A stretch of 64,000 nucleotides of DNA, from NCBI RefSeq assembly GCF_003626535.1, contig NZ_RBAL01000015.1:62001-126000 (forward strand). Reading direction: 5' to 3'. Positions within the stretch are counted from its first letter, which is position 1; every line of letters starts with the position of its first letter. The notes beneath the pieces were generated by a model, which saw only the letters and a list, made by a program, of their open reading frames with translations, was not told the DNA's origin and made no database searches. A program made the position numbers and the translations under genes. Positions 49,953 to 58,020 of the stretch are shown here, piece after piece. This DNA is from Streptomyces hoynatensis. Lineage in GTDB: Bacteria > Actinomycetota > Actinomycetes > Streptomycetales > Streptomycetaceae.

Positions 49953-50780
49953 GTGACCAACGATCAAGCCCGGCGCCGGGACGGCACGGACGGCGGCCAG
50001 GAGACGAGCGCCGCCGGGGAAGAGCTCTCCCTCTTCGCCGACCCGAGGTACGCCGCCTGCTACGACGCGTTCTTCCCCTGGGAGGACCGCGAGGACTTCC
50101 ACTTCTACCTCCCGCGGGTGACGGCCGCCGACGCGGTTCTCGACGTCGGCTGCGGCACCGGCATGCTGCTGCACCACGCCAGGGAGGCCGGGCACGCCGG
50201 GCGGCTGGTGGGCCTGGACCCGGCCCCCGGGATGCTGGAACGCGCCAGGCGGCGCACGGACGTGGAATGGGTGCGCGGCGACCTGCGCTCGGTGGCCTGG
50301 CGGGAGGAGTTCGACCTGGTCCTGATGACCGGGCACGCCTTCCAGGAACTCGTCACGGACGCCGACCTGCGCGCCGCGCTGCGCGCGGTGAGCGCCGCGC
50401 TCGCGCCCGGGGGCAGCTTCGCCTTCGAGACCCGCAACCCGGCCCTGCGGGGCTGGGAACGCTGGGACTTCGAGTACTCGCTCGCCGTCCCCGACCCGGA
50501 GGGCTCGGGCGGCACGGTGCGGATGGCCATGCAGGCCGAGGGCCCGGCGACTCCCGCCCCCGGCGGCGGGACCCTCGTGCGGGCGGTCACCCGGCTGACC
50601 GGCCCGGCCTGGCCCGGGCTGCGCACCCACAGGTCGGCGTACCGCTTCCTGAACGCCGCCGAGCTGCGGGGCTTCCTGGCCGAGGCGGGCCTGGAAGTGG
50701 CCGAGCAGTACGGCGACTTCGACGGCTCGCCGCCGGACGACTCCGCTCCCGAGATCGTGACCGTCGCCCGCCGGGCCTGA
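49953..50780 (+). CDS. Class I SAM-dependent methyltransferase
   Basis: This 275-residue protein has motif I VLDVGCGTGMLLHHAREAG, motif II acidic VGLDPAPGML and ERARRRTDVEWVRGDLRS, and motif IV FDLVLMTGHAFQELVTD. The C-terminal part has RFLNAAELRGFLAEAGLEVAEQYGDFDG, as in small-molecule methyltransferases. The substrate is unknown and no biosynthetic neighbour helps. GTG at 49953 lacks a ribosome binding site; CAGGCT ends 5 bases upstream, so the mRNA may be leaderless. Confidence 0.85.
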   Translation: MTNDQARRRDGTDGGQETSAAGEELSLFADPRYAACYDAFFPWEDREDFHFYLPRVTAADAVLDVGCGTGMLLHHAREAGHAGRLVGLDPAPGMLERARRRTDVEWVRGDLRSVAWREEFDLVLMTGHAFQELVTDADLRAALRAVSAALAPGGSFAFETRNPALRGWERWDFEYSLAVPDPEGSGGTVRMAMQAEGPATPAPGGGTLVRAVTRLTGPAWPGLRTHRSAYRFLNAAELRGFLAEAGLEVAEQYGDFDGSPPDDSAPEIVTVARRA

Positions 50781-50819
50781 GTCGCGCGCCGTCCCCGCCG
50801 GGGCACGCCCGGCCTCACG

Positions 50820-50850
50820 CCGCCCGCCGCCTCATCGACGCGGCGGGCGG
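50820..50850. terminator. Bidirectional terminator between methyltransferase and DUF397 genes
   Basis: CCGCCCGCCGC (50820-50830) and GCGGCGGGCGG (50840-50850) form a perfect 11-bp stem with a 9-base loop between two convergent genes. Confidence 0.7.
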
Positions 50851-50858
50851 CCGGACGC

Positions 50859-51044
50859 TCAGCGGCCGGCCGCGAAACGCACGAAAAACTCCCAGCCCTC
50901 ACGGCCGACGGCGAACTGCCCACGGCCCACATCCTTCGAGTCGCGCACGTGCACCGCATCCACGCCCACGGCGACCTCCACACAGCTGTCGCCCTGGGTG
51001 CCGCTGTAAGTGGACTTGAACCAGGCGAGTTCCGTCACGTTCAT
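50859..51044 (-). CDS. DUF397 protein
   Basis: This 61-residue protein has the DUF397 pattern: LAWFKSTYSGTQGDSCVEVA, then VHVRDSKDVGRGQFAVGREGWEFFV. DUF397 proteins pair with DUF5753/XRE regulators throughout Streptomyces and modulate them (BldB/WhiJ-type developmental systems). The start overlaps the XRE stop (ATGA at 51041-51044), so the two are coupled. Confidence 0.92.
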   Translation of the reverse strand: MNVTELAWFKSTYSGTQGDSCVEVAVGVDAVHVRDSKDVGRGQFAVGREGWEFFVRFAAGR

Positions 51045-51889
51045 CGCTCTCCTCGCAACCGCTTCAGCAGGCCCTGCGAGTCCTTCGAATTCAGGGCTTG
51101 TGAGCGCAGTGTGTCATAGCGCTGTTGCAGGAGGCGCACCTCTTTGCGATCGGTGATGAGCCGCCCGTTCTGCTGTCCCTCGGAGTAGGCGAGCCGCCGC
51201 CCGTCCGGCGTCTCAAGCAGTTGCACCGGGCCGTCGAGGCACGCGTGGGACTCGACGTCCAGCGGCACGACTTGAAGCGTCACATTGCGCAGCGTGGCGA
51301 GTTCCAGCACGCGGTCGAGCATGTCCCGGGTCACCTCCGGGCCGCCGAGCCTGCGGTGGAACACGGACTCCTCGACGATGAAGCTGAACGGAACGTCCGG
51401 CCGGTCGTGCAGCATCCCCTGTCGGCGCACTCGCGCGGCGATCTGTGCCTCCGACTGCTCTTCCGTCAGCAACGGAATGCCGTTGTCGAACACCGCCCGC
51501 GCGTATGCCTCGGACTGCAACAGGCCGGGGACCAGGCGGCATTCGTACGTGCACAGGCTGACCGCCAGCCGTTCGAGGCGGGCCCAGCGCCGGAACCAGG
51601 CGGCCAGCCCCGGCTCCCCGCGCGTCAGGTGGCAGGCGGCCTTGCGCAGGGCGCCGGTGTTGCCGAGGGCCTCTTCGGCGAGTTCCACGAAGGAGTCGTC
51701 GGGCATGCGGCGCCCCAACTCGACCGATTCGACGGTGTGTTTGGAGAACCTGACGAGTTCGCCGAACTCCGCGCGGCTGAGCCCGGCGTGTTCGCGCAGG
51801 GCCTGGACGACGGCCCCGAACGTCCGCAGACTGCCGGAGGGGCCCGGTTCCCGTTCCGCCGTGCCGCCGCACTGCTCGGCCGTCGTCAT
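51041..51889 (-). CDS. XRE-family regulator with DUF5753 domain
   Basis: This 282-residue protein has an N-terminal HTH (LREHAGLSRAEFGELVRFSKHTVESVELGRRMP, about 31-63). A DUF5753 ligand-type domain follows (YECRLVPGLLQSEAYARAVF, FIVEESVFHRRLGGPEVTRDMLDRVLELATLRNVTLQVVPLDVESH). It forms a WhiJ-like pair with the DUF397 gene downstream and is divergent from an RsbW-like ATPase. These trios act in development or antibiotic control; the ligand is unknown. Confidence 0.92.
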   Translation of the reverse strand: MTTAEQCGGTAEREPGPSGSLRTFGAVVQALREHAGLSRAEFGELVRFSKHTVESVELGRRMPDDSFVELAEEALGNTGALRKAACHLTRGEPGLAAWFRRWARLERLAVSLCTYECRLVPGLLQSEAYARAVFDNGIPLLTEEQSEAQIAARVRRQGMLHDRPDVPFSFIVEESVFHRRLGGPEVTRDMLDRVLELATLRNVTLQVVPLDVESHACLDGPVQLLETPDGRRLAYSEGQQNGRLITDRKEVRLLQQRYDTLRSQALNSKDSQGLLKRLRGER

Positions 51890-52040
51890 GGCCCTCCCGC
51901 CCTCCGCCGTCCCGGCTGAACCCGACGGGGCCAGCCTGGCGGACGGGGCGACGTACCGTCCACTCGGCGTGCGCGTACGCTGACGCAGCGTACGGGGCCG
52001 AACGCTGGCCGCGGCAACGGGGGATCGTCACCGTGGTCGC

Positions 52041-52478
52041 ATGGACTCGGCCACCTTCCCGCACCCCACCGCCGTCCGGACGTTCGCGCAGCTGCTGTCG
52101 TCCACACGGCAGGGCGCCCGTCTCGCCCGCCTGCTGACCGCCTGCCAGCTGCATTCCTGGGGCGTGCCTCCCGCCGTCGTCGCCCGCGCCGAGCAGCTGG
52201 TCGGCGAGCTGGCGGCCAACGCGGTGCTGCACGGCTGCCCGGAGGGGCGGGACTTCCGGCTCGCCCTGCGGCTGGATGCCGCGCGGGGCGTCCTGCGCCT
52301 GGATGTCACCGACACCCGCGGCGCGTCGGTGCCCAGGGACCCGCAGGCGCCGGGGCCCGAGCGCGAGTGCGGGCGTGGCCTCCTGATCGTCGCGGCCCTC
52401 GCGGACCGCTGGGGCGTCGACCCGATCGCCGCCTCCCGCAAGACGGTGTGGGCCGAACTCGGCCTCGGGGGCCGCTGA
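52041..52478 (+). CDS. RsbW/SpoIIAB-like ATP-binding protein
   Basis: This 145-residue protein is a GHKL-fold ATPase: the N-box ELAANAVLHG, DVTDTRG, and the G-box ERECGRGLLIVAALADRWGVD. The family includes anti-sigma-factor kinases, but this one lacks a neighbouring sigma or anti-anti-sigma gene. It is divergent from the XRE/DUF397 pair across 151 bases, the usual arrangement in Streptomyces. Confidence 0.88.
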   Translation: MDSATFPHPTAVRTFAQLLSSTRQGARLARLLTACQLHSWGVPPAVVARAEQLVGELAANAVLHGCPEGRDFRLALRLDAARGVLRLDVTDTRGASVPRDPQAPGPERECGRGLLIVAALADRWGVDPIAASRKTVWAELGLGGR

Positions 52479-52612
52479 GCCGCGCCCCGGCCCGGCCGGC
52501 CTCGCGCCGCCTGCCATGTCCCGCCGCGCTTCACCCCCACCTCACCCCGCACCCCCACCAAAGAAAAACAGACCAGGTTCACTTTCGGACCGAGTATGGT
52601 TATTGTGGCCGT

Positions 52613-53224
52613 GTGGCAGGGCTTCGTGAGCGCAAGAAGGAACAGACCAGGCAGCGGATCGCCGCGGTGGCGTTGCGGTTGTTCGCCGAGCGCGGCTTCG
52701 ACGCGGTGACGGTCAACGAGATCGCCGAAGCCGCCGAGGTGGCCAAGGCGACGCTCTTCGCGTACTTCCCGACCAAGGAATCACTCGCCCTCCACGGAGT
52801 GGGCGACGACGATCCGGCGGGGATCGTGGCCCGGCGGCCGGCCGGACAGACGTTCCTGGAGGCGCTGCGAGCGCACTACCGCGCGTTCGCCGCCGGACTC
52901 CCGCCGGCGGCGGAGGACCTTGACGTGCTGCTCGCCCGGCTGCGGGTGATCCAGGGCAGCCCGGCGCTGCAGAACGCGGCGAACGGCCTGCTCTACCGGC
53001 AGCGCCAGGAGTTGACGCGGGTGCTGACCGACGAGTACGGCCCCACCACGGCCGCGCTCATGGCGGCCCAGACCGCCGCCTCGCTGCTCGCCCTCCAGGA
53101 GACGTACTTCCAGCGCCTGCTGGGCGGTGCCGGCGCCGAGGAGACAGGGCGCGCCCTGGCCGAGGACGTCGAGCTGGCCTTCGACCTGCTGGAGCACGGA
53201 CTCCACCACGCGGAAGGGTGCTGA
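52613..53224 (+). CDS. TetR-family regulator
   Basis: This 203-residue protein has the TetR HTH at about 12-57 (RQRIAAVALRLFAERGFDAVTVNEIAEAAEVAKATLFAYFPTKESL). A helical C-terminal domain follows. GTG at 52613 is chosen because the HTH then starts close to the N-terminus and longer frames upstream are not protein-like. The region before it (52580-52612) is AT-richer and contains TATGGT. It lies 1 base before the TIM-barrel gene and probably controls that operon. Confidence 0.88.
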   Translation: MAGLRERKKEQTRQRIAAVALRLFAERGFDAVTVNEIAEAAEVAKATLFAYFPTKESLALHGVGDDDPAGIVARRPAGQTFLEALRAHYRAFAAGLPPAAEDLDVLLARLRVIQGSPALQNAANGLLYRQRQELTRVLTDEYGPTTAALMAAQTAASLLALQETYFQRLLGGAGAEETGRALAEDVELAFDLLEHGLHHAEGC

Positions 53225-53225
53225 G

Positions 53226-54188
53226 ATGCGCGCACGGGGCATCACCTACGACACCGGGACCTTCCCCGGCCACCTCCTCACCCGCCGGGCCTTCGACCCC
53301 GAGCAGGTTCGGCGCGACATGACGGTGATCGCCGACGACCTGCACTGCGACGCGGTGCGCATCTCGGGCCGCGACGCCGAGCGGTTGAGCATCGCCGCCC
53401 GGCACGCGGCCGACGCCGGCCTGGAAGTGTGGTTCTCCCCGTTCCCCGCCGACCTTCCCCCGGCCCGGATTCTGCGGTTCTTCGCCGACTGCGCGCGGCG
53501 CGCCGAGGCCCTGCGGCAGGGCGGCGCGCGGGTGGTCCTCGTCACCGGCTGCGAGCTCAGCGCCTTCGCCCACGGTTTCCTTCCCGGCGGCACCTACCTG
53601 CAACGCCTCCACGCCATGGCCACCGCCGACATGCAGTGGTGGGCCTCCCTCGGGCCGGTCCCCGAGCGGCTCAACGCCTTCCTCGCCCGGGCCGCCGCGA
53701 CGGTGCGCGCCGACTTCGGCGGGAGGATCACCTACGCCTCCGGCCCCTGGGAGCCCGTCGACTGGGGCCCGTTCGACCTGGTGGGCACCGACGCCTACCG
53801 CACCGCGGAGAACGCCGGCACCTTCCGCGCCCACCTGCGCGAACTCTTCTCCCACGGCAAGCCTGTCGCCGTCACCGAGTACGGCACCTGCGCCTACCGC
53901 GGCGCGGGCGAGCGCGGCGGCATGGCCTGGCAGCCGCCGGCCGGGGCAGTCCCGGACGAGGACGAGCAGGTGCGCTACTTCGACGAGCTGCTCGACGTCT
54001 TCGAGGAGGAGGGCGTGGACACGGCGCTGTGGTTCTCCTTCGCCAACTACGACAAGCCCCGCGACCGCGACATCGCCTCCTACGGGGTGGTGCGCATGCT
54101 CGACGAGACCCGCTGGGAACCGAAGAAGGTCTTCCACGCCATGGGTGCCAGGCTGCAACGCCCGCACGGATGCCGCGCCCGGCGGTGA
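53226..54188 (+). CDS. TIM-barrel glycoside-hydrolase-like protein of the 'abortive infection' annotation group
   Basis: This 320-residue protein shows a glycoside-hydrolase clan A-like barrel: VIADDLHCDAVRISGRDAERLSIAARHAADAGLEVWFSP, TGCELSAFAHGFLPGG, ITYASGPWEPVDW, DLVGTDAYRT, PVAVTEYGTCAYRGAGERGG and DTALWFSFANYDKPRD. The Glu of TEYGT is at the nucleophile position of the clan, and TGCELSAF offers an acid/base candidate. There is no signal peptide. Streptomyces relatives are often named abortive phage infection protein, but I know of no direct evidence. It is the second gene of a TetR-controlled operon. Confidence 0.7.
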   Translation: MRARGITYDTGTFPGHLLTRRAFDPEQVRRDMTVIADDLHCDAVRISGRDAERLSIAARHAADAGLEVWFSPFPADLPPARILRFFADCARRAEALRQGGARVVLVTGCELSAFAHGFLPGGTYLQRLHAMATADMQWWASLGPVPERLNAFLARAAATVRADFGGRITYASGPWEPVDWGPFDLVGTDAYRTAENAGTFRAHLRELFSHGKPVAVTEYGTCAYRGAGERGGMAWQPPAGAVPDEDEQVRYFDELLDVFEEEGVDTALWFSFANYDKPRDRDIASYGVVRMLDETRWEPKKVFHAMGARLQRPHGCRARR

Positions 54189-54349
54189 CGTGCCGGAGCA
54201 CCGGGGCGCGCTCTCACCGGTCGGACGAGCCGCGCGGCCCGGCTGTCGCGAGGCAGGGGCTTCCCGGCGCGGCCCCGCGACGATGCGAGCGACGCGGCTG
54301 GTCGTGTCGTGTGGATCTTCGTGACCGGCGAAGATCCGGACGGCGCGGA

Positions 54350-54892
54350 CTAGCTCCTCGCGGCCGGCTTCCAGTCCTCGGCGAGCAGGCCGAGCAGCAC
54401 CTCGTCCAGGAACTCGCCCAGCACCCAGGAGGAGGAACGCAGCACGCCCTCGCGCACGAAGCCGTTGCGCTCGGCGGAGCGCAGCATCGCGGCGTTGTCC
54501 GCCAGCGTCTCGATCTGCAGCCGGTGCAGGCCGCGCACCACGAAGCCGTAGTGGCACAGCACGGCGACCACGTCGGTGCCGTAGCCCTTGCCGCGCGCGG
54601 AGGGCAGGAGCCCGAGGCCGATGTGCGCGGACCGGTTGTGGGTGTCGATGCCCCACAGCGTCGCGGTGCCCACGAGCGTGCCGCCGTCCAGCTCCACCAC
54701 GGAGAACGAGGCGATCCCCTGGTCCGTGTCGTTCACCATGACCGGCGAGTGCTTCGAGCCGGGGGTGAACGGCCGCCACGGCGAGCCCTGGGCCCGCGAG
54801 TGCGTGACCGCGTCGTCGTAGAGCTCCGCCTGCAGGATCGGGATGTCGTCCTCGTGCCGGGCCCTGAGCCCGACCTTCGTGCCTTTGAGCAT
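54350..54892 (-). CDS. GNAT acetyltransferase (RimJ-like)
   Basis: This 180-residue protein has the GNAT fold: VGLRARHEDDIPILQAELYDD, GTLVGTATLWGIDTHNRSAHIGLGLLPSARGKGYGTDVVAVLCHYGF with the CoA motif ARGKGYG, and LHRLQIETLADNAAMLRSAERNGFVREG. It matches the group acetylating ribosomal protein N-termini or small amines. The start ATG at 54892 follows AGGAAG. The substrate is unknown. It stands between the TIM-barrel gene and the TPR/HSP90 operon. Confidence 0.88.
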   Translation of the reverse strand: MLKGTKVGLRARHEDDIPILQAELYDDAVTHSRAQGSPWRPFTPGSKHSPVMVNDTDQGIASFSVVELDGGTLVGTATLWGIDTHNRSAHIGLGLLPSARGKGYGTDVVAVLCHYGFVVRGLHRLQIETLADNAAMLRSAERNGFVREGVLRSSSWVLGEFLDEVLLGLLAEDWKPAARS

Positions 54893-54976
54893 GAAAAGCT
54901 TCCTATCCGACGGGGGTGGCCGGAGGCAAATGCAGACGCCGGGCACCCAGGTCATCGGCCGATGTCCCACGAGGGT

Positions 54977-55028
54977 CGGCCGGGGGCGGCGGCCGGGGGC
55001 GGCGGCCGGGGGCGGCGGCCGGGGGCGG
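54977..55028. repeat. Four perfect 13-bp G-rich tandem repeats
   Basis: CGGCCGGGGGCGG occurs four times without gaps or mismatches. Each copy has a G5 run at the same place, so the plus strand could fold into a G-quadruplex. It lies between the GNAT start (54892) and the TPR gene stop (55078), in both cases outside coding sequence. Confidence 0.95.
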
Positions 55029-55077
55029 CCGCCCACGGGCCCGCGGAAGCGTCGCCGGCGGGCCCGTGGGCGCCGCC

Positions 55078-58020
55078 TCAGCCCTCGGCGCGCGCGGCGA
55101 TCCGTGCGCTCAGGCGCTCCAGCACCTCCACCGCCTGCCGCTCCCCGGCCGCCCGGCAGCGGGCGGTGGTGTCGGCCAGCCGGTGCAGCGCGTCCTGCGG
55201 CCGGTCCAGGTGGTCCGCCTCGATGAGCGCGGCGACCCGGCCGGCCTCCGCCCGCCCGGTCTCCCCGGCGGCGCCGCCCTCCGCGAAGGCGGCGACGGCC
55301 GACTCGGCGGCGGCGAGCGCCTCCTCGGCCCGGCCCGTTCCGAGCAGCACCCAGGCGCGCAGCCGCCGGTTGACGCCCGTCTCGTACCACAGGCGCTCCG
55401 GCGGCATCGCGGGCAGCAGCTCGTCGGCGATCGCCAGGTAGCCCAGGGCCTCCTCCCCGGCGGCGCGGTCGGCGAATTCGCGCGCCGCGCCGAGCAGCGC
55501 GCCCACGTGCGGCGCGGACCGGTGCAGCTCGCGCGCCCGCGTGAACGCGGCCTCGGCGGCGTCGCCGCTGCCCGCCCGCAGGAGCGCGGTGGCCGCCTCG
55601 CAGGCGACCATGGTGTGCAGGTGCGCCTCCTGCTCCTCCCAGGTCGCGACGGTCTCGGCCAGGGCGAGGAACTCCTCGGCGGCCGGCCGGTGTTCTCCGG
55701 CCTCGGTCAGGTTGCGCGCGAGCGTCAGACGCAGCTGGGCGGCCAGCCGCTCGTCGAGTTCCCCGGCGTCGCCGCCGAGCGCGGACTCCAGCACGGCAAC
55801 GGCCTCGGGGTGCCGTCCGTGCCGGGCCAGGGCCACGGCGAGCTGGTGCCGTACGTCGGCCGCGGAGTTCCGCTCGCCCTGCTGCTCGAATCGGTCGGCC
55901 GCCCCGGAGAGGTACCGCACGGCGCCCCCCACGTCTCCCGAGTCGGCGCACAGCGCACCGAGCAGGGCGTGCGCCGGGGCGGCCGGGAAGTCGGGGTCGC
56001 CGTACCTGGCGGCGCCGGCCAGGGCCTTGTGCAGCAGTTCCGTGGCCTCCTCGCGCCGGTCGAGGTCCCGCAGCAGCCGGGCGAGCAGGAACTGGGCAAG
56101 CGGGGTGTGCCACGGCCGGCCCGCTGCCTCCAGGCCGTCGTGCCAGGCCCTCAGTTCCGCCAGGGCGTCCTCCGGGCGCCCCTCAAGGGAGGCGAGGTCG
56201 GCGGCGTAGCGGTGGGCGGCCGCCGCCTGGTGGGGCACCGCGAGGCGGGTCGCCTCGGCCAGCAGCTCCTCCTTGGCGCCCAGGAACCGCTCGCGCGCCT
56301 TGGCGGTCGGCTCGGGCAGGGAGCCGGCCACCGCCTTGAGCCCGAGCAGGGCCCGGCTGTTGAGCAGGGCGAGGCGGTCCCTGGCCGCGTCCGAGCCCGG
56401 CCCGGGATCGGCGCCGTCCGCCGCGTCGGCGGCGCGCAGCGCCTCCAGCTCGGCCAGGGCGGCTTCGATCCCGGCGGGGTCCTCGGCGAGGCTCAGCGCC
56501 CAGGCCCGGACGGCACGGGACCGTCCCGGCAGGCCGGCCGCGGCATAGCGCTCGGCGGCCTCCGCCAGGTCGGCCGGGACCGCGTCCTGGTCCCCGGCGC
56601 GGAGCCGGCGCTGGGCGCGGTGCAGGGCGAGTTCGGCGCACAGCCGGTCGTCGGGCGCCTCGGCCTCGGCTGCGCTGCCGCCCTGCCCGCGGGCCGCGTC
56701 TTCGCCGCCGGGCGCGGCGTGGTGGCCGACCCGCGCGGCGACCCGGTCCCAGGCGGCGAGGCTTTCGGGATGCCCCTGGTCGGTGAGGTGCCTGGCTCGG
56801 GTCACGAGCGCCGCGAGGTCCGCCGGGTCCTCGGGGTCCCCGGGGTCCCCGGGGTCCCCGGGGTCCCCCTGCGGCTGTGCCGGTGGCGCGGCGGGGGCCG
56901 GCGGCAGCGGGAGGCCGGGGCGCAGGCCGAGCGGGACGGGCGCGTCGACGATCGGCTCCCGCGCGAGGCGGGCGCGGCGGCGGTCGCCGACGCGGCCGGT
57001 GCCGTTGCGCGCGTCGAATGCCGCCGCCAGCCGTTCGGCCTCCGCCGCGGCGTGGGCGAGCAGTTCGGCCGCGGTCCAGTCCGTGCCCACCGGGCCCGGC
57101 ACGGCGAGCCCGCCGTGGCCCAGGGCCACGAGCCGGCGCAGCAGGACCTCGGCGCCGGTGAGGAAGCCGAGCCGGCTCAGCGGGGCGCCGGTGGCGGCGA
57201 AGAGGGGCCGGCTGCCGGCCAGGATCTCCAGGCCGCGGGACTCGTTGCGGCTCAGGGCGCAGAACTCCAGGTGCAGCCCGATCTCTTCGAGCGCGGCGGG
57301 GGACTCGCGCAGGGCGCGGTAGGAGGTGAGGTGGTGCGACCTGGCCTCGTCGGATCGGCCCTGGCGCAGCAGCGGCAGCAGGGCGTGGGCGGCGCTGGTC
57401 TGCGGTTCCTCGGAACAGTCGGGGTCGCCGGTGAGGACCGGTTCCCAGACGGCGAGGGCGAGTTCGTCGTCGCCCGCCTCCAGGTGGTGCTGCGCCAGCC
57501 TGCGGGTCTCGCAGGCCGAGCAGTCGCTGAGCCGTTCGCGGGGGCGGGTGATCCACAGCTCGAAGGCGTCCTGGAGGCCGCTTCCGGTGTGGGCGGCCAG
57601 GTGGTGCCGCATGGCCGCGACCGGCTGCCTCCCCTGGCCGGCGGCCCGGTATCGCTCCCCCATCCGGTCGATGAGCCGCTCGATGGTGGCGAGCGGGACC
57701 TCGGGCACCTCGATGAGGGAGTTGACCACCCACTTGAACCGCCACAGGGTGGCGAGGACGTGCTCCTCCTCCAGGGCGCCGGGTGCGGAGTCGAGGAGTT
57801 CGAGCAGCCGGGCGAACGCCACCGGTGCCTTGCGGTGCTCGCCGCCGTACGCGTAGGCGGTGGTCAGTTCGAGCAGCGCCTCGGTGGAGAGCCGGGGGTC
57901 CTCGAACCGCTGGGCGGCCTCGGCGATGGTCTCCGCCAGGGTGGTCCGCGGCAGGCCGTAGGGGCGGTCGCGGTTCCCGTCCAGTGCCCGGCGCAGTTCC
58001 TCGGGGGTCTCCATCGTCAT
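55078..58020 (-). CDS. Large tetratricopeptide-repeat protein coupled to HSP90
   Basis: This 980-residue protein is a long alpha-solenoid of TPR-like helical pairs: LLELTTAYAYGGEHRKAPVAFARLLELL, LGEYL-type turns, DEARSHHLTSYRALRES, EVLLRRLVALGHG, then after a Pro-rich linker further repeats such as LAELRAWHDGLEAAGRPW and LAIADELLP. The linker (about 385-400) is a GDP repeat encoded by 9-bp GGGGTCCCC units. The ATG at 58020 overlaps the HSP90 stop (ATGA); the ATG 6 bases later has better ribosome binding site spacing. TPR proteins are classical HSP90 partners, so a chaperone complex is likely. Confidence 0.8.
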   Translation of the reverse strand: MTMETPEELRRALDGNRDRPYGLPRTTLAETIAEAAQRFEDPRLSTEALLELTTAYAYGGEHRKAPVAFARLLELLDSAPGALEEEHVLATLWRFKWVVNSLIEVPEVPLATIERLIDRMGERYRAAGQGRQPVAAMRHHLAAHTGSGLQDAFELWITRPRERLSDCSACETRRLAQHHLEAGDDELALAVWEPVLTGDPDCSEEPQTSAAHALLPLLRQGRSDEARSHHLTSYRALRESPAALEEIGLHLEFCALSRNESRGLEILAGSRPLFAATGAPLSRLGFLTGAEVLLRRLVALGHGGLAVPGPVGTDWTAAELLAHAAAEAERLAAAFDARNGTGRVGDRRRARLAREPIVDAPVPLGLRPGLPLPPAPAAPPAQPQGDPGDPGDPGDPEDPADLAALVTRARHLTDQGHPESLAAWDRVAARVGHHAAPGGEDAARGQGGSAAEAEAPDDRLCAELALHRAQRRLRAGDQDAVPADLAEAAERYAAAGLPGRSRAVRAWALSLAEDPAGIEAALAELEALRAADAADGADPGPGSDAARDRLALLNSRALLGLKAVAGSLPEPTAKARERFLGAKEELLAEATRLAVPHQAAAAHRYAADLASLEGRPEDALAELRAWHDGLEAAGRPWHTPLAQFLLARLLRDLDRREEATELLHKALAGAARYGDPDFPAAPAHALLGALCADSGDVGGAVRYLSGAADRFEQQGERNSAADVRHQLAVALARHGRHPEAVAVLESALGGDAGELDERLAAQLRLTLARNLTEAGEHRPAAEEFLALAETVATWEEQEAHLHTMVACEAATALLRAGSGDAAEAAFTRARELHRSAPHVGALLGAAREFADRAAGEEALGYLAIADELLPAMPPERLWYETGVNRRLRAWVLLGTGRAEEALAAAESAVAAFAEGGAAGETGRAEAGRVAALIEADHLDRPQDALHRLADTTARCRAAGERQAVEVLERLSARIAARAEG

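Noticed and set aside
54977..55028. CRISPR-like array
   Set aside because: Units are contiguous 13-mers without spacers, so it is a plain tandem repeat.
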